Part shown: in pieces, positions 1-6,553 of the stretch
How the letters are laid out: every line of letters starts with the position of its first letter
Position numbering within the stretch: position 1 is the stretch's first letter
Source of the DNA: Bacillota bacterium
GTDB taxonomy: Bacteria > Eremiobacterota > SpSt-956 > JAKJGF01
NCBI GenBank assembly: GCA_029555925.1
Contig: JAKPQU010000631.1
Location: forward strand, 1 to 16,143
Reading direction: 5' to 3'
Length of the DNA stretch: 16,143 nt
Program-made: the position numbers and the translations under genes
The notes under the pieces: model-generated
What the model saw: the letters and a program-made list of their open reading frames with translations, nothing else
The model's database searches: none
Told to the model about the DNA's origin: nothing

Positions 1-25
1 TTATATATTTTTTCTTTAAACCTTT

Positions 26-31
26 TATAAT
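26..31 (+). promoter_or_regulatory. possible -10 box upstream of the ABC operon
   Basis: A perfect TATAAT lies about 70 bases before the preferred ABC ATPase start. The -35 region at 17-bp spacing (positions 3-8) is only AT-rich and does not match TTGACA. The window edge hides anything further upstream. Confidence 0.25.
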
Positions 32-102
32 ATTGTATGATATTTCTGAAAATCCTTCATATGAAAAAGGTTTTTTTATACTGTAACAGAAAGATATCAC
101 TT

Positions 103-1128
103 ATGATAGAAGTAAAAAAATTAACGAAAACGTTTCTTAATTATAAAAGGCGCGAAGGCATTTACGGCGCATTTCTGGATCTATTTAACAGGGAATATAA
201 AGAAGTTCCTGCTGTGTCAGGCGTTACTTTTAATATTTCAGACGGTGAACTGGTAGGTTATATAGGAGCGAATGGCGCAGGTAAAAGCACTACAATTAAA
301 ATGCTTACCGGAATTTTAATTCCCACATCAGGAGTTGTCAGAGTAGCAGGTTATGTACCTTCAAGAGACAGGACTGAATATACGAAAAACATTGGTGTTG
401 TTTTCGGCCAGCGTACACAGCTATGGTGGGATATTGCAGTTATTGAATCCTTCAGGCTTTTAAGAAAGGTCTATGAAGTGGATAAAGAGACCTTTGACGA
501 AAGACTTGACAGATTTAAAGAAATACTCGATTTGAAAGATTTTATTCAGTTACCTCTCAGAAAACTCTCTTTAGGCCAGAGAATGCGCTGTGATCTTGTG
601 GCATCACTGTTACATAATCCGAAGGTTCTCTTTCTTGATGAGCCTACCATAGGCCTTGATGTGGAAGGAAGAGTCAAGATCAGAGAATTCCTGTCCCATA
701 TAAATAAAACGGAAAAAACCACTGTTATACTGACAACACATAATCTGGATGAAATAGAAAAACTCTGTAAACGTGTAATGATTATTGATAAAGGAAAACT
801 TCTTTATGACGGGTTGCTTTCAGATTTAAAGGAATCCTTTTCATGCGGAAAAAGAGTTATTTTTGTTTTTGATGAAGAGAAATCTTCTTCCGAACTGGCA
901 GGTTTCGGCTTTAATGGCACTGTGAACTGGAGAAAACTGGAACCTCTCCGTTATGAAGCATCTTTTGACAGAAAAACCATGTCCGCCACAGAGATTATAT
1001 CGAAAGTAGTTAATAATACTCATGTAAGTGATATAGCTATTGAAGAAACAGCTATTGAAGATATAGTGAGGAAAATTTATAGAGAAGGGAAAATCAGTGA
1101 TCAGTTATCAGTGACCAGTGATCAGTGA
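103..1128 (+). CDS. ABC-2 type exporter, ATP-binding subunit
   Basis: ATPase that powers an ABC-2 efflux pump on the cytosolic face of the membrane. Motifs seen in order: Walker A GANGAGKST, Q-loop region VVFGQRTQLWW, signature LSLGQRMR, Walker B VLFLDEPTIGLD, and H-loop LTTHNLDE. After the nucleotide-binding domain comes a roughly 100-residue C-terminal extension. The frame is open back to an ATG at 37, but MIEVKKLTKTF from the ATG at 103 is the usual family start; the 22 extra residues look like non-coding AT-rich sequence. No strong Shine-Dalgarno site supports either start. The last residues (SDQLSVTSDQ) and the TGA stop are encoded by a 7-bp tandem array, so the tail is probably not conserved. 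The two following permease genes are the likely partners, as in DrrA-like or viologen-exporter-like systems. The substrate is unknown. Confidence 0.93.
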   Translation: MIEVKKLTKTFLNYKRREGIYGAFLDLFNREYKEVPAVSGVTFNISDGELVGYIGANGAGKSTTIKMLTGILIPTSGVVRVAGYVPSRDRTEYTKNIGVVFGQRTQLWWDIAVIESFRLLRKVYEVDKETFDERLDRFKEILDLKDFIQLPLRKLSLGQRMRCDLVASLLHNPKVLFLDEPTIGLDVEGRVKIREFLSHINKTEKTTVILTTHNLDEIEKLCKRVMIIDKGKLLYDGLLSDLKESFSCGKRVIFVFDEEKSSSELAGFGFNGTVNWRKLEPLRYEASFDRKTMSATEIISKVVNNTHVSDIAIEETAIEDIVRKIYREGKISDQLSVTSDQ

Positions 1129-1129
1129 G
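1095..1129 (+). repeat. CAGTGAC-family heptamer array, 5 units
   Basis: Five contiguous 7-bp units: CAGTGAT, CAGTTAT, CAGTGAC, CAGTGAT, CAGTGAG. The array forms the 3' end of the ABC ATPase gene and supplies its TGA at 1126-1128. TGA trinucleotides at 1098, 1112, 1119 and 1126 fall in all three frames. Confidence 0.9.
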
Positions 1130-1141
1130 TCGTGAAGAGTA

Positions 1142-1175
1142 GGGGCGACCCCCCCCTGTGGGCGCCCGGTACCGG
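1142..1175. repeat. GC-rich palindromic element
   Basis: A GC island in AT-rich DNA. GGGCG at 1143-1147 can pair with CGCCC at 1163-1167 around a run of eight C's, followed by a perfect 10-bp palindrome CCGGTACCGG at 1166-1175. It resembles a REP/MITE-like palindromic unit, but only one copy is present in this window. Confidence 0.55.
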
Positions 1176-1181
1176 TGAAAA

Positions 1182-1234
1182 TACGCATTACGCATCACGC
1201 ATCACGCATCACGACCACGCGTCACGTGTCACGA
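1182..1234. repeat. CGCATCA/CGCGTCA heptamer array
   Basis: Units drift along the array: TACGCAT, then CACGCAT repeated, then CACGACC, ACGCGTC and ACGTGTC-like units, with a period of 7. It fills the gap between the ABC ATPase and the first permease, ending 7 bases before the permease ATG. No Shine-Dalgarno site separates the array from that start. Confidence 0.88.
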
Positions 1235-1241
1235 TCCAATT

Positions 1242-2051
1242 ATGAACATACATTTTAAAACAGATGTCTATTTAGAATATTTAAGAATATCCTTTCTTTC
1301 TCTTCTTGCCTACAGGGCCAATTATTTCCTTGGAGTTATAAATTATGTAATCCATGTAGGAGTTTATTATTTTATCTATAAAGCCCTTTATGCATCGGGA
1401 GGAACGATAAATAATTATACGCTTTCCGACATGGTTACTTATATTGCCATCGGATGGATTTCAAAGAGTCTTTATTTGAATTATATGGATCATGATATAG
1501 CAAATGATATAAGAAACGGAACAATTTCCATAGATCTTATAAAACCTGTAGATTATCAGGCATTGAATTATGCCAGAGGGCTGGGGCAGAGTATGTTTCG
1601 TCTTTTATTTTTTACTCCTCCCATTATTATTGCTACCTTCTTGATATACCCCGTTCATGGCCCTTCTTCTTTTTATAATTTATTTCTCTTCTTTATCAGC
1701 ACAGGTTTGAGTATGTTACTCTATGTGGGACTGAATTTTTTTATAGGTCTTATTTCTGTTTACACCATTTCAATAGAAGGTATTCTTTATCCTAAAAATA
1801 TGATAATAGAACTATTTTCCGGTCTTCTTGTGCCAATAGACTGGTTTCCCGGCGCTTTTCAGTATATCAGCTCTTTTTTACCATTCAAATATATTGCCTT
1901 TGTCCCTCTGAGTCTTTATCTTGGCAGGGTAGATTTATCCGTAGCCTACAGGGCTCTTCTCATACAGTTCATATGGGTTATATTCCTCTTTACTGCAGGA
2001 AGAATTTTATGGTTTATGTGTAGAAAGAAAATTACCATTCACGGAGGATAA
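1242..2051 (+). CDS. ABC-2 type permease (first of pair)
   Basis: Integral membrane subunit of the exporter, 269 residues. About six hydrophobic segments are visible, for example around YFLGVINYVIHVGVYYFIY, FRLLFFTPPIIIATFLIY and ALLIQFIWVIFLFTAGRILW. The conserved cytosolic stretch NDIRNGTISIDLIKPVDYQ (about residues 86-104) is typical of the ABC2_membrane_6 / DUF990-like permeases that occur in pairs beside a DrrA-like ATPase. It ends one base before the next gene, so the two are almost certainly co-translated. The start ATG follows directly on a heptamer array and has no recognisable Shine-Dalgarno site, unusual in an operon. A signal peptide is not expected and none is seen. The family assignment is from recall. 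Confidence 0.9.
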   Translation: MNIHFKTDVYLEYLRISFLSLLAYRANYFLGVINYVIHVGVYYFIYKALYASGGTINNYTLSDMVTYIAIGWISKSLYLNYMDHDIANDIRNGTISIDLIKPVDYQALNYARGLGQSMFRLLFFTPPIIIATFLIYPVHGPSSFYNLFLFFISTGLSMLLYVGLNFFIGLISVYTISIEGILYPKNMIIELFSGLLVPIDWFPGAFQYISSFLPFKYIAFVPLSLYLGRVDLSVAYRALLIQFIWVIFLFTAGRILWFMCRKKITIHGG

Positions 2052-2052
2052 T

Positions 2053-2859
2053 ATGTCCATAAAATATTTTATAAGACATATAGAACTACTTTTTTTATAT
2101 CTCATCCAGTTTCTGAAGGTACGTATGTCTTTTAAAGGTGATTTTATTGTCGGAACCTTTGTAAGTATCTGTTATCACAGCATAACTATATACACTATAA
2201 GTGTTATGTTCAGCAAAACCCCATCTTTAAACGGCTGGAAAAAGGAGGAAATATTTTTTATATATGCTCTCTGTGCCATACCTTTTGATATATTCAGCAT
2301 GTTATTTACAAATTTGTTCAGACTGGGAAATAATTATATAATAGAAGGTGAGATGGACAGACTTCTTTTACGACCTATAGATCCCCTTTTGCAGCTTTTT
2401 ATGGAGAGGATTAATCTGGAGAAATTTTTCGGTGTAATCATAGGATTTATTATACTTTTTTATGCTTCCGGTCGTCTGGGTATTTCATGGACATGTATTA
2501 ATATAATCTATCTTATAATCTCTCTGGTGTGCGGTATTACTATTTATGCAGGGGTATTCACTACAATAGGAAGTCTTTCTTTCTGGATGCCTGACAGAAC
2601 GGGTATAGTTCCGACTACATGGAACCTGGTGGCTTTCGGTCGTTATCCTGTAGATATATATAATCCTTTTTTAAGATTTATAATTTCTTTTGTAATACCT
2701 TTTGCTTTTGTAGGTTTTTTCCCTGCATCACAGATCATGGGGCATTATGAATTCAGGCATATTGCCCTTCTTACTCCCCTTGTGGCATGTATTTGCGCTG
2801 TTATCGGTTATACCGTGTGGTCTAAGGGGTTAAGGAAGTATGAAAGTGCAGGAAACTGA
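2053..2859 (+). CDS. ABC-2 type permease (second of pair)
   Basis: Second membrane subunit, 268 residues and about six hydrophobic helices, likely forming a heterodimeric channel with the preceding permease. The sequence EGEMDRLLLRPIDPLLQLF (about residues 97-115) aligns with the equivalent loop GTISIDLIKPVDYQAL in the first permease, which shows that the two are distant paralogues. A GGAGG at 2043-2047 inside the end of the upstream gene gives a well-placed ribosome binding site for the ATG at 2053. The TGA at 2857-2859 is followed 3 bases later by a CAGTGAC heptamer array with further stops in all frames. Confidence 0.9.
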   Translation: MSIKYFIRHIELLFLYLIQFLKVRMSFKGDFIVGTFVSICYHSITIYTISVMFSKTPSLNGWKKEEIFFIYALCAIPFDIFSMLFTNLFRLGNNYIIEGEMDRLLLRPIDPLLQLFMERINLEKFFGVIIGFIILFYASGRLGISWTCINIIYLIISLVCGITIYAGVFTTIGSLSFWMPDRTGIVPTTWNLVAFGRYPVDIYNPFLRFIISFVIPFAFVGFFPASQIMGHYEFRHIALLTPLVACICAVIGYTVWSKGLRKYESAGN

Positions 2860-2862
2860 TTT

Positions 2863-2897
2863 CAGTGACCAGTGACCGGTTATCAGTGACCGGTTAA
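2863..2897 (+). repeat. CAGTGAC/CGGTTAT heptamer array, 5 units
   Basis: Units CAGTGAC, CAGTGAC, CGGTTAT, CAGTGAC, CGGTTAA in perfect 7-bp register directly after the permease stop. TGA at 2866, 2873 and 2887 and TAA at 2895 together cover all three + frames. Confidence 0.88.
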
Positions 2898-2929
2898 TTA
2901 CTATGAAAATTACTGTTTGTCTTTATAAT

Positions 2930-3000
2930 CGTGACGCGTTACGCGTAACGCGTCACGCGTCACGGGTGGTTCGTGATGCGTGATGCGTAATGTGTCACGG
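2930..3000. repeat. CGTCACG/CGTAACG array with 28-bp perfect palindrome
   Basis: Positions 2930-2957 read identically on both strands (arms CGTGACGCGTTACG and CGTAACGCGTCACG). Further degenerate units follow (CGTCACG, CGTGATG, CGTGATG, CGTAATG, TGTCACG). It lies between the convergent permease and PC4-like genes, a position suited to a bidirectional transcript end. It has no T-tract, so intrinsic termination is not shown. Confidence 0.88.
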
Positions 3001-3024
3001 GTAGAATTACCCTGGTTACTACAA

Positions 3025-3052
3025 TTCACCCTTTACCCTTCACTCTTCACGA
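3025..3052 (-). repeat. TTCACCC-family heptamer array, 4 units
   Basis: Units on the + strand are TTCACCC, TTTACCC, TTCACTC, TTCACGA. Read on the minus strand they encode the last residue and the TGA of the PC4-like gene (3047-3049), then give stops at 3040-3042 and 3033-3035. Three successive units thus place a stop in each of the three minus-strand frames. Confidence 0.8.
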
Positions 3053-3277
3053 CTCCAGGGCATTATCAACCTCTTTCAGAAGTTCTTTAAATTCCTGCCA
3101 CTGGTCGAGACTGATATTGATACCTTTCTTTGTAGGTTTCCATGTTTCGCTGTCTTCTTCTTCTCCCAGAAAATAGGTTCTTATATCAACTCTCTTTTTA
3201 CCTTTGAATTCACCTAGAGAAAAAACTATTTTTTCTCCTCTGTTTTTCTTTATTTCACCTATTATTTTGTCTTCCAT
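3047..3277 (-). CDS. PC4/p15-family transcriptional coactivator-like protein
   Basis: A 76-residue protein that looks like the single-stranded-nucleic-acid-binding domain of the PC4/p15 family. The core runs from VFSLGEFKGKKRVDIRTYF (about residues 18-36) through ETWKPTKKGINISLDQWQE (about 44-62) to a C-terminal helix (FKELLKEVDNAL), which is the beta-sheet-plus-helix layout of this family. Bacterial members are thought to bind ssDNA or melted promoters; the role here is unproven. The start is clear: GAGGTGAT lies 3 bases before the ATG on the minus strand. The gene begins 23 bases after the 3' end of tRNA-Gly and has no obvious promoter of its own, so it is probably read from the tRNA promoter. 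Its stop lies inside a heptamer array. Confidence 0.85.
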   Translation of the reverse strand: MEDKIIGEIKKNRGEKIVFSLGEFKGKKRVDIRTYFLGEEEDSETWKPTKKGINISLDQWQEFKELLKEVDNALES

Positions 3278-3300
3278 AAAATCACCTCAAAATAAAATAA

Positions 3301-3372
3301 AGCGGAAGACGAGACTTGAACTCGCGACCATCTGCTTGGCAAGCAGATGCTCTACCACTGAGCTACTTCCGC
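3301..3372 (-). tRNA. tRNA-Gly (anticodon GCC)
   Basis: On the minus strand the cloverleaf is complete: acceptor GCGGAAG paired with CTTCCGC, a D-arm with AGCTCAGTGGTAGAGC, anticodon stem ATCTGC/GCAGAT around a loop holding GCC, and a T-arm with GTTCAAGTC. The discriminator is U, normal for bacterial glycine tRNAs. The 3' CCA is not encoded and must be added after transcription. It is the first element of an apparent dicistron with the PC4-like gene. Confidence 0.97.
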
Positions 3373-3385
3373 TTAGTATACACAG

Positions 3386-3414
3386 ATTATACTCATAAAT
3401 GATATCCATGTCAA
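3386..3414 (-). promoter_or_regulatory. consensus sigma70-type promoter of tRNA-Gly
   Basis: On the minus strand, TTGACA (3414-3409) and TATAAT (3391-3386) are both perfect, separated by exactly 17 bases. The predicted start point is only about 7 bases before the tRNA 5' end. The region further upstream is very AT-rich, possibly an UP element. Confidence 0.9.
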
Positions 3415-3567
3415 GCATTTTTATAATGATTCTATCTTTAAATATTTATACCATAAAGCTTGCATTTTATAAGACCTTTTATAATGATATCCATGTCAGG
3501 CATTTTTATAATGATTCTATCTTTAAATATTTATACCATAAAGCTTGCATTTTATAAGACCTTCTAT
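3398..3567. repeat. 85-bp tandem duplication
   Basis: Two adjacent 85-bp copies (3398-3482 and 3483-3567) differ at very few positions, for example TGTCAAGC against TGTCAGGC. The copy nearer the tRNA contains the -35 box and part of the promoter spacer. The second copy carries CTGACA and lacks a -10 box at the right distance, so it is probably not a second promoter. No ORF lies in it. Confidence 0.93.
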
Positions 3568-3579
3568 TATTATAGAAGG
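3560..3579. other. perfect 8-bp hairpin
   Basis: CCTTCTAT and ATAGAAGG are perfect complements around the loop TATT, at the end of the second 85-bp copy. There is no following T-tract on either strand, so its role is unclear. Confidence 0.55.
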
Positions 3580-3624
3580 AGGGCAGAACATAATTATAGT
3601 TAGTTTCACCCGGTCACAACGACG

Positions 3625-3666
3625 TATGAGAATTTGTTCCTCACAGCACGTGTTACAATTCTCATA
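3625..3666. other. 10-bp inverted repeat in gene-free region
   Basis: TATGAGAATT (3625-3634) and AATTCTCATA (3657-3666) are perfect inverted repeats 22 bases apart, with partial extra pairing inside. It could be an operator or an RNA hairpin ahead of the signalling genes. The whole stretch 3373-3817 holds no convincing gene. Confidence 0.45.
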
Positions 3667-3763
3667 TCATTATTTGTTGTTTATGATTTACTTCTTTTAG
3701 AATTATTCTTAACAAATTATTTAAAGTTTTATAGAGTAGTTCATAACAAATTACAGATAATCC

Positions 3764-3792
3764 TCGCGTCACGCGTCACGCGTCACGCGTTA
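3764..3792. repeat. CGCGTCA heptamer array, about 4 units
   Basis: CGCGTCA units in direct 7-bp repeats, each junction creating ACGCGT. It sits upstream of the response regulator gene. Confidence 0.88.
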
Positions 3793-3859
3793 TGAAGCAC
3801 TTAATTTCTAATAAGTTATGAATGTAACTATAATTTATGAGGGAAAGGAATGTTTTTTT

Positions 3860-4489
3860 TTGAAATCACCTCTGAAAATTCTTCATCTTGAAGATAATTT
3901 CCTCGAATCGGAAATTATAAAAGGAATTCTTTTAAAAGAAGGATTGAAATTTGAAATATATCGTGTAGAAAACAGGGATGATTTTATACTGTCCCTTGAA
4001 AATGAACATTTCGATATTATCCTGTCAGATTATTTACTTCCATCCTTTGACGGCATGAGTGCACTGGAACTGGTAATGGAAAAATGCCCTTCCACTCCCT
4101 TTCTTTTCGTATCAGGTAAAATCGGAGAAAATTTAATTATTGAAGCTATTAAAAAAGGTGCAAAAGATTATGTCTTTAAGAATCGCCTTTCAGATCTTCT
4201 TCCCAGGATAAACATGGTATTACAGGAAATAGAAGAACAGAAAGGAGATACAGAAGAAAAAGCCATTGAACCCTGTTCTATTCTCCGGAAACTCGAACCG
4301 GTTTCTGCATATATTGACAGGCTTTCCGAATTTATTGATTTTCAGACTGACCTGCTGAAATCTTCCGGCAATAAAGAGATAATAGAAAAAGCTAAAGAAA
4401 AACGGGAGCATTTAAAGATAGATGATATTCTGGAATATCTTAGTGCTTATAACGGTAAATATTTCACTGGTTATAGTCGTGACGCGTAA
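3860..4489 (+). CDS. stand-alone response regulator (REC domain plus short tail)
   Basis: A receiver domain fills about residues 5-125: acidic pair in LKILHLEDN, phospho-acceptor Asp57 in IILSDYLLPSFDG, Ser in LFVSGKIGE, and Lys in KDYVFKNRL. The remaining 85 residues are a charged, probably helical tail (EEQKGDTEEK onward) without a known output domain. It is clearly paralogous to the N-terminal REC of the next gene. The start is uncertain. The frame is open from an ATG at 3818, which lacks a ribosome binding site. TTG at 3860 follows a GAGGG at 3839-3843. An ATG at 3850 has ideal spacing from GAGGG but is one base out of frame across a run of nine T's. The TAA stop lies inside a heptamer array that supplies the last residues. 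Confidence 0.85.
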   Translation: MKSPLKILHLEDNFLESEIIKGILLKEGLKFEIYRVENRDDFILSLENEHFDIILSDYLLPSFDGMSALELVMEKCPSTPFLFVSGKIGENLIIEAIKKGAKDYVFKNRLSDLLPRINMVLQEIEEQKGDTEEKAIEPCSILRKLEPVSAYIDRLSEFIDFQTDLLKSSGNKEIIEKAKEKREHLKIDDILEYLSAYNGKYFTGYSRDA

Positions 4490-4505
4490 CGAGTAACGCG
4501 TCACG
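4478..4505. repeat. CGTGACG/CGTAACG array, inverted repeat
   Basis: Arms CGTGACGCG and CGCGTCACG flank a central TAACGAGTAA, giving a strong hairpin. It overlaps the response regulator stop codon. TGA at 4480, TAA at 4487 and TAA at 4494 are each 7 bases apart and occupy three different frames. Confidence 0.9.
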
Positions 4506-4621
4506 GGAGGAAACAAAATCACAAGTTATCTGGTATTATATTTCTCGCTGCCGTTATTTAGAGACATTATTGTCAGAGATGATATAAATCGACTCTGCTG
4601 ATAAAGAAGGTGAGGGGAAAC

Positions 4622-6535
4622 GTGAAAAAACTTGATATTTTACATCTTGAAGACAGTCCTATTGATGCAGAGGTTATTCATGCAGTTCTGGTACGGGATG
4701 GAATTGAATGTAATATGACAACTGTAGATACCAGCAATGATTTTATTACTGCCCTGGAGAATACAGTTTTCGATCTTGTTCTTGCAGATTATACTCTCCC
4801 CGGATTTGACGGTCTGACTGCATTGCAGATAGTCAGAAAAATGTGTCCCCATATCCCCTTTATTCTTATTTCCGGTATTATCGGTGAAGAACTTGCAGTA
4901 GAAGCTCTTAAATCGGGAGCGACGGATTATGTTTTGAAAAGAAATCTGTCCGGACTTGCTCCTGTTGTCAGAAGAGCCATGGCAGAAGTAGAGGAAAAGA
5001 AAAAGATTGCAGAACTTGAGGAAGAGCATAATCGCTTTGTAACAGTTATAGAACAGACTTCCGAATATATTATTATAACAGATGTAAAAGGAAATATACT
5101 TTATGTAAATCCTGCTTTTGAATATAATACAGATTATAAAAAAGAGGATATTACCGGGAGAAATATTACTATATTCAAAAGTGATGACCATGATGATATA
5201 TTCTACGGAAATGTAATTGATACAATTAAAAGAGGAAATGTGTGGAGCGGCAATATTAGTGCCATAAAAAAGGACGGAACTTCATGCATATCTTCAGGCT
5301 CAATCAATCCTGTACGGAATAAAAACGGTGAAATTATAAACTATGTATTCATCTTCAGAGATGTGACAAGAGAAATGATGATTGAAGAGCAGAGCCGGCA
5401 GGCTCAGAAACTGGAAGCCATAGGCATAATGGCAGGAGGTATCGCCCATGATTTTAATAATATACTCGCTGCTATTATGGGTTATTCAGAACTGCTTGAA
5501 AGTTATATTTCAGATGTTAACGCAAAAAAATTTGTGAGCCAGATTTTAAAATCTACTAACAGGGCAAGAGACCTGATAAAACAGATTTTAACCTTCTGCC
5601 GCCAGGGGGAAGAAGAGAGAAAACCTCTCCATATTGCTCCTATTGTTAAAGAAATTATGAAATTTATCAGGGCTTCTCTCCCTGCTACTATCGAAATAAA
5701 GGAAGTCATAGAAACACGAGGAACTATACTGGCAGATCCTACCAGAATACACCAGGTAATTATGAATCTATGCACGAATTCTGCCTATGCCATGAGAGAA
5801 AAAGGGGGTATACTTGGCATAAGATTAAGTGAAGTAGAGCTTGACAGAGAAAATGTAAAGGAATATCTTGAACTGAAAGAGGGAAAATATATAAAACTTA
5901 CTGTAAGTGATACGGGGTATGGCATGGATAAAAAGACTTTAGAAAGAATCTTCGAGCCATTCTACACCACCAAACCCAGAGGTGAGGGAACAGGTCTCGG
6001 ACTTTCCGTGGTTCATGGTATAGTCAAACATTACGATGGCACTGTTACTGTCAGCAGTGAACCGGGTGAAGGAACGACTTTCGATATATTCTTCCCATGT
6101 GTTGAGATTGATGTAAAAGAAGATGTTGCTGAAGAAAAGATTCTCCCCGGAGGAAACGAACATATACTTCTTGTAGATGATGAAGAAGCACTTGCCATGT
6201 GCTACAGTAATATGTTAATGAAACTTGGCTATAATGTTACATCTGAAACAAACAGTATTAAAGCTCTGAAAGATTTCTGCCTGGAACCGGGGAAATATGA
6301 TCTGTTTATTACCGATTATACTATGCCTAAAATGACAGGAATTGAACTGTCAGAAGAATTGCTTCAGGTAAATCCTGATATACCTGTTATCATTTACACA
6401 GGTTCTTCAGACATGGTTGAACTGGATAGAGAGAAGATTACAAATATAAAGGAGATTATTTTTAAACCTGTTTCTATGAGTTTACTTGCCAGGACTGTCA
6501 GAAAAGTTCTGGATTTAAAACTGAATAGTAAGTGA
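4622..6535 (+). CDS. hybrid histidine kinase, REC-PAS-HisKA-HATPase-REC
   Basis: A cytosolic hybrid sensor kinase of about 637 residues with no membrane segment. Order: N-terminal REC (about 4-125, Asp56 in VLADYTLPGFDG); PAS (about 144-255, IIITDVKGNILYVNPAF); HisKA with phospho-His276 in GGIAHDFNN; HATPase_c with N box around 380 (VIMNLCTNSAYAM), G1 VSDTGYGM and G2 GEGTGLGLS near 453; and C-terminal REC (about 513-630, Asp565 in FITDYTMPKMTG). All key phosphotransfer residues are present. The GTG at 4622 is chosen because GAGGGG at 4612-4617 lies just upstream and the protein then opens like the neighbouring regulator; an in-frame GTG at 4610 overlaps that site. The input is probably a phosphate relayed to the first REC plus a PAS signal. 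The next kinase gene begins 18 bases after the stop. Confidence 0.93.
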   Translation: MKKLDILHLEDSPIDAEVIHAVLVRDGIECNMTTVDTSNDFITALENTVFDLVLADYTLPGFDGLTALQIVRKMCPHIPFILISGIIGEELAVEALKSGATDYVLKRNLSGLAPVVRRAMAEVEEKKKIAELEEEHNRFVTVIEQTSEYIIITDVKGNILYVNPAFEYNTDYKKEDITGRNITIFKSDDHDDIFYGNVIDTIKRGNVWSGNISAIKKDGTSCISSGSINPVRNKNGEIINYVFIFRDVTREMMIEEQSRQAQKLEAIGIMAGGIAHDFNNILAAIMGYSELLESYISDVNAKKFVSQILKSTNRARDLIKQILTFCRQGEEERKPLHIAPIVKEIMKFIRASLPATIEIKEVIETRGTILADPTRIHQVIMNLCTNSAYAMREKGGILGIRLSEVELDRENVKEYLELKEGKYIKLTVSDTGYGMDKKTLERIFEPFYTTKPRGEGTGLGLSVVHGIVKHYDGTVTVSSEPGEGTTFDIFFPCVEIDVKEDVAEEKILPGGNEHILLVDDEEALAMCYSNMLMKLGYNVTSETNSIKALKDFCLEPGKYDLFITDYTMPKMTGIELSEELLQVNPDIPVIIYTGSSDMVELDREKITNIKEIIFKPVSMSLLARTVRKVLDLKLNSK

Positions 6536-6553
6536 CAGGTAAATTCATTTTTT

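Noticed and set aside
37..102. N-terminal extension of the ABC ATPase from the ATG at 37
   Set aside because: The extension (MIFLKILHMKKVF and on) has no resemblance to ABC ATPases and no ribosome binding site; the family start is at 103.
3204..3398. + strand ORF of 64 residues
   Set aside because: It runs antisense through the PC4-like gene start and the tRNA-Gly gene, both of which are secure.
3483..3520. second tRNA promoter in the distal 85-bp copy
   Set aside because: CTGACA is present, but no -10-like box lies at 16-18 bases on the minus strand.
3764..3792. CRISPR-like array
   Set aside because: Units are 7 bp with no spacers; these are simple tandem heptamers. No 24-48 bp repeat-spacer structure occurs anywhere in the window, despite the CARF gene.
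4640..5191. minus-strand ORF of 183 residues
   Set aside because: Antisense to intact REC and PAS domains; its Ile/Tyr/Cys-rich sequence is the typical shadow of an AT-rich gene.
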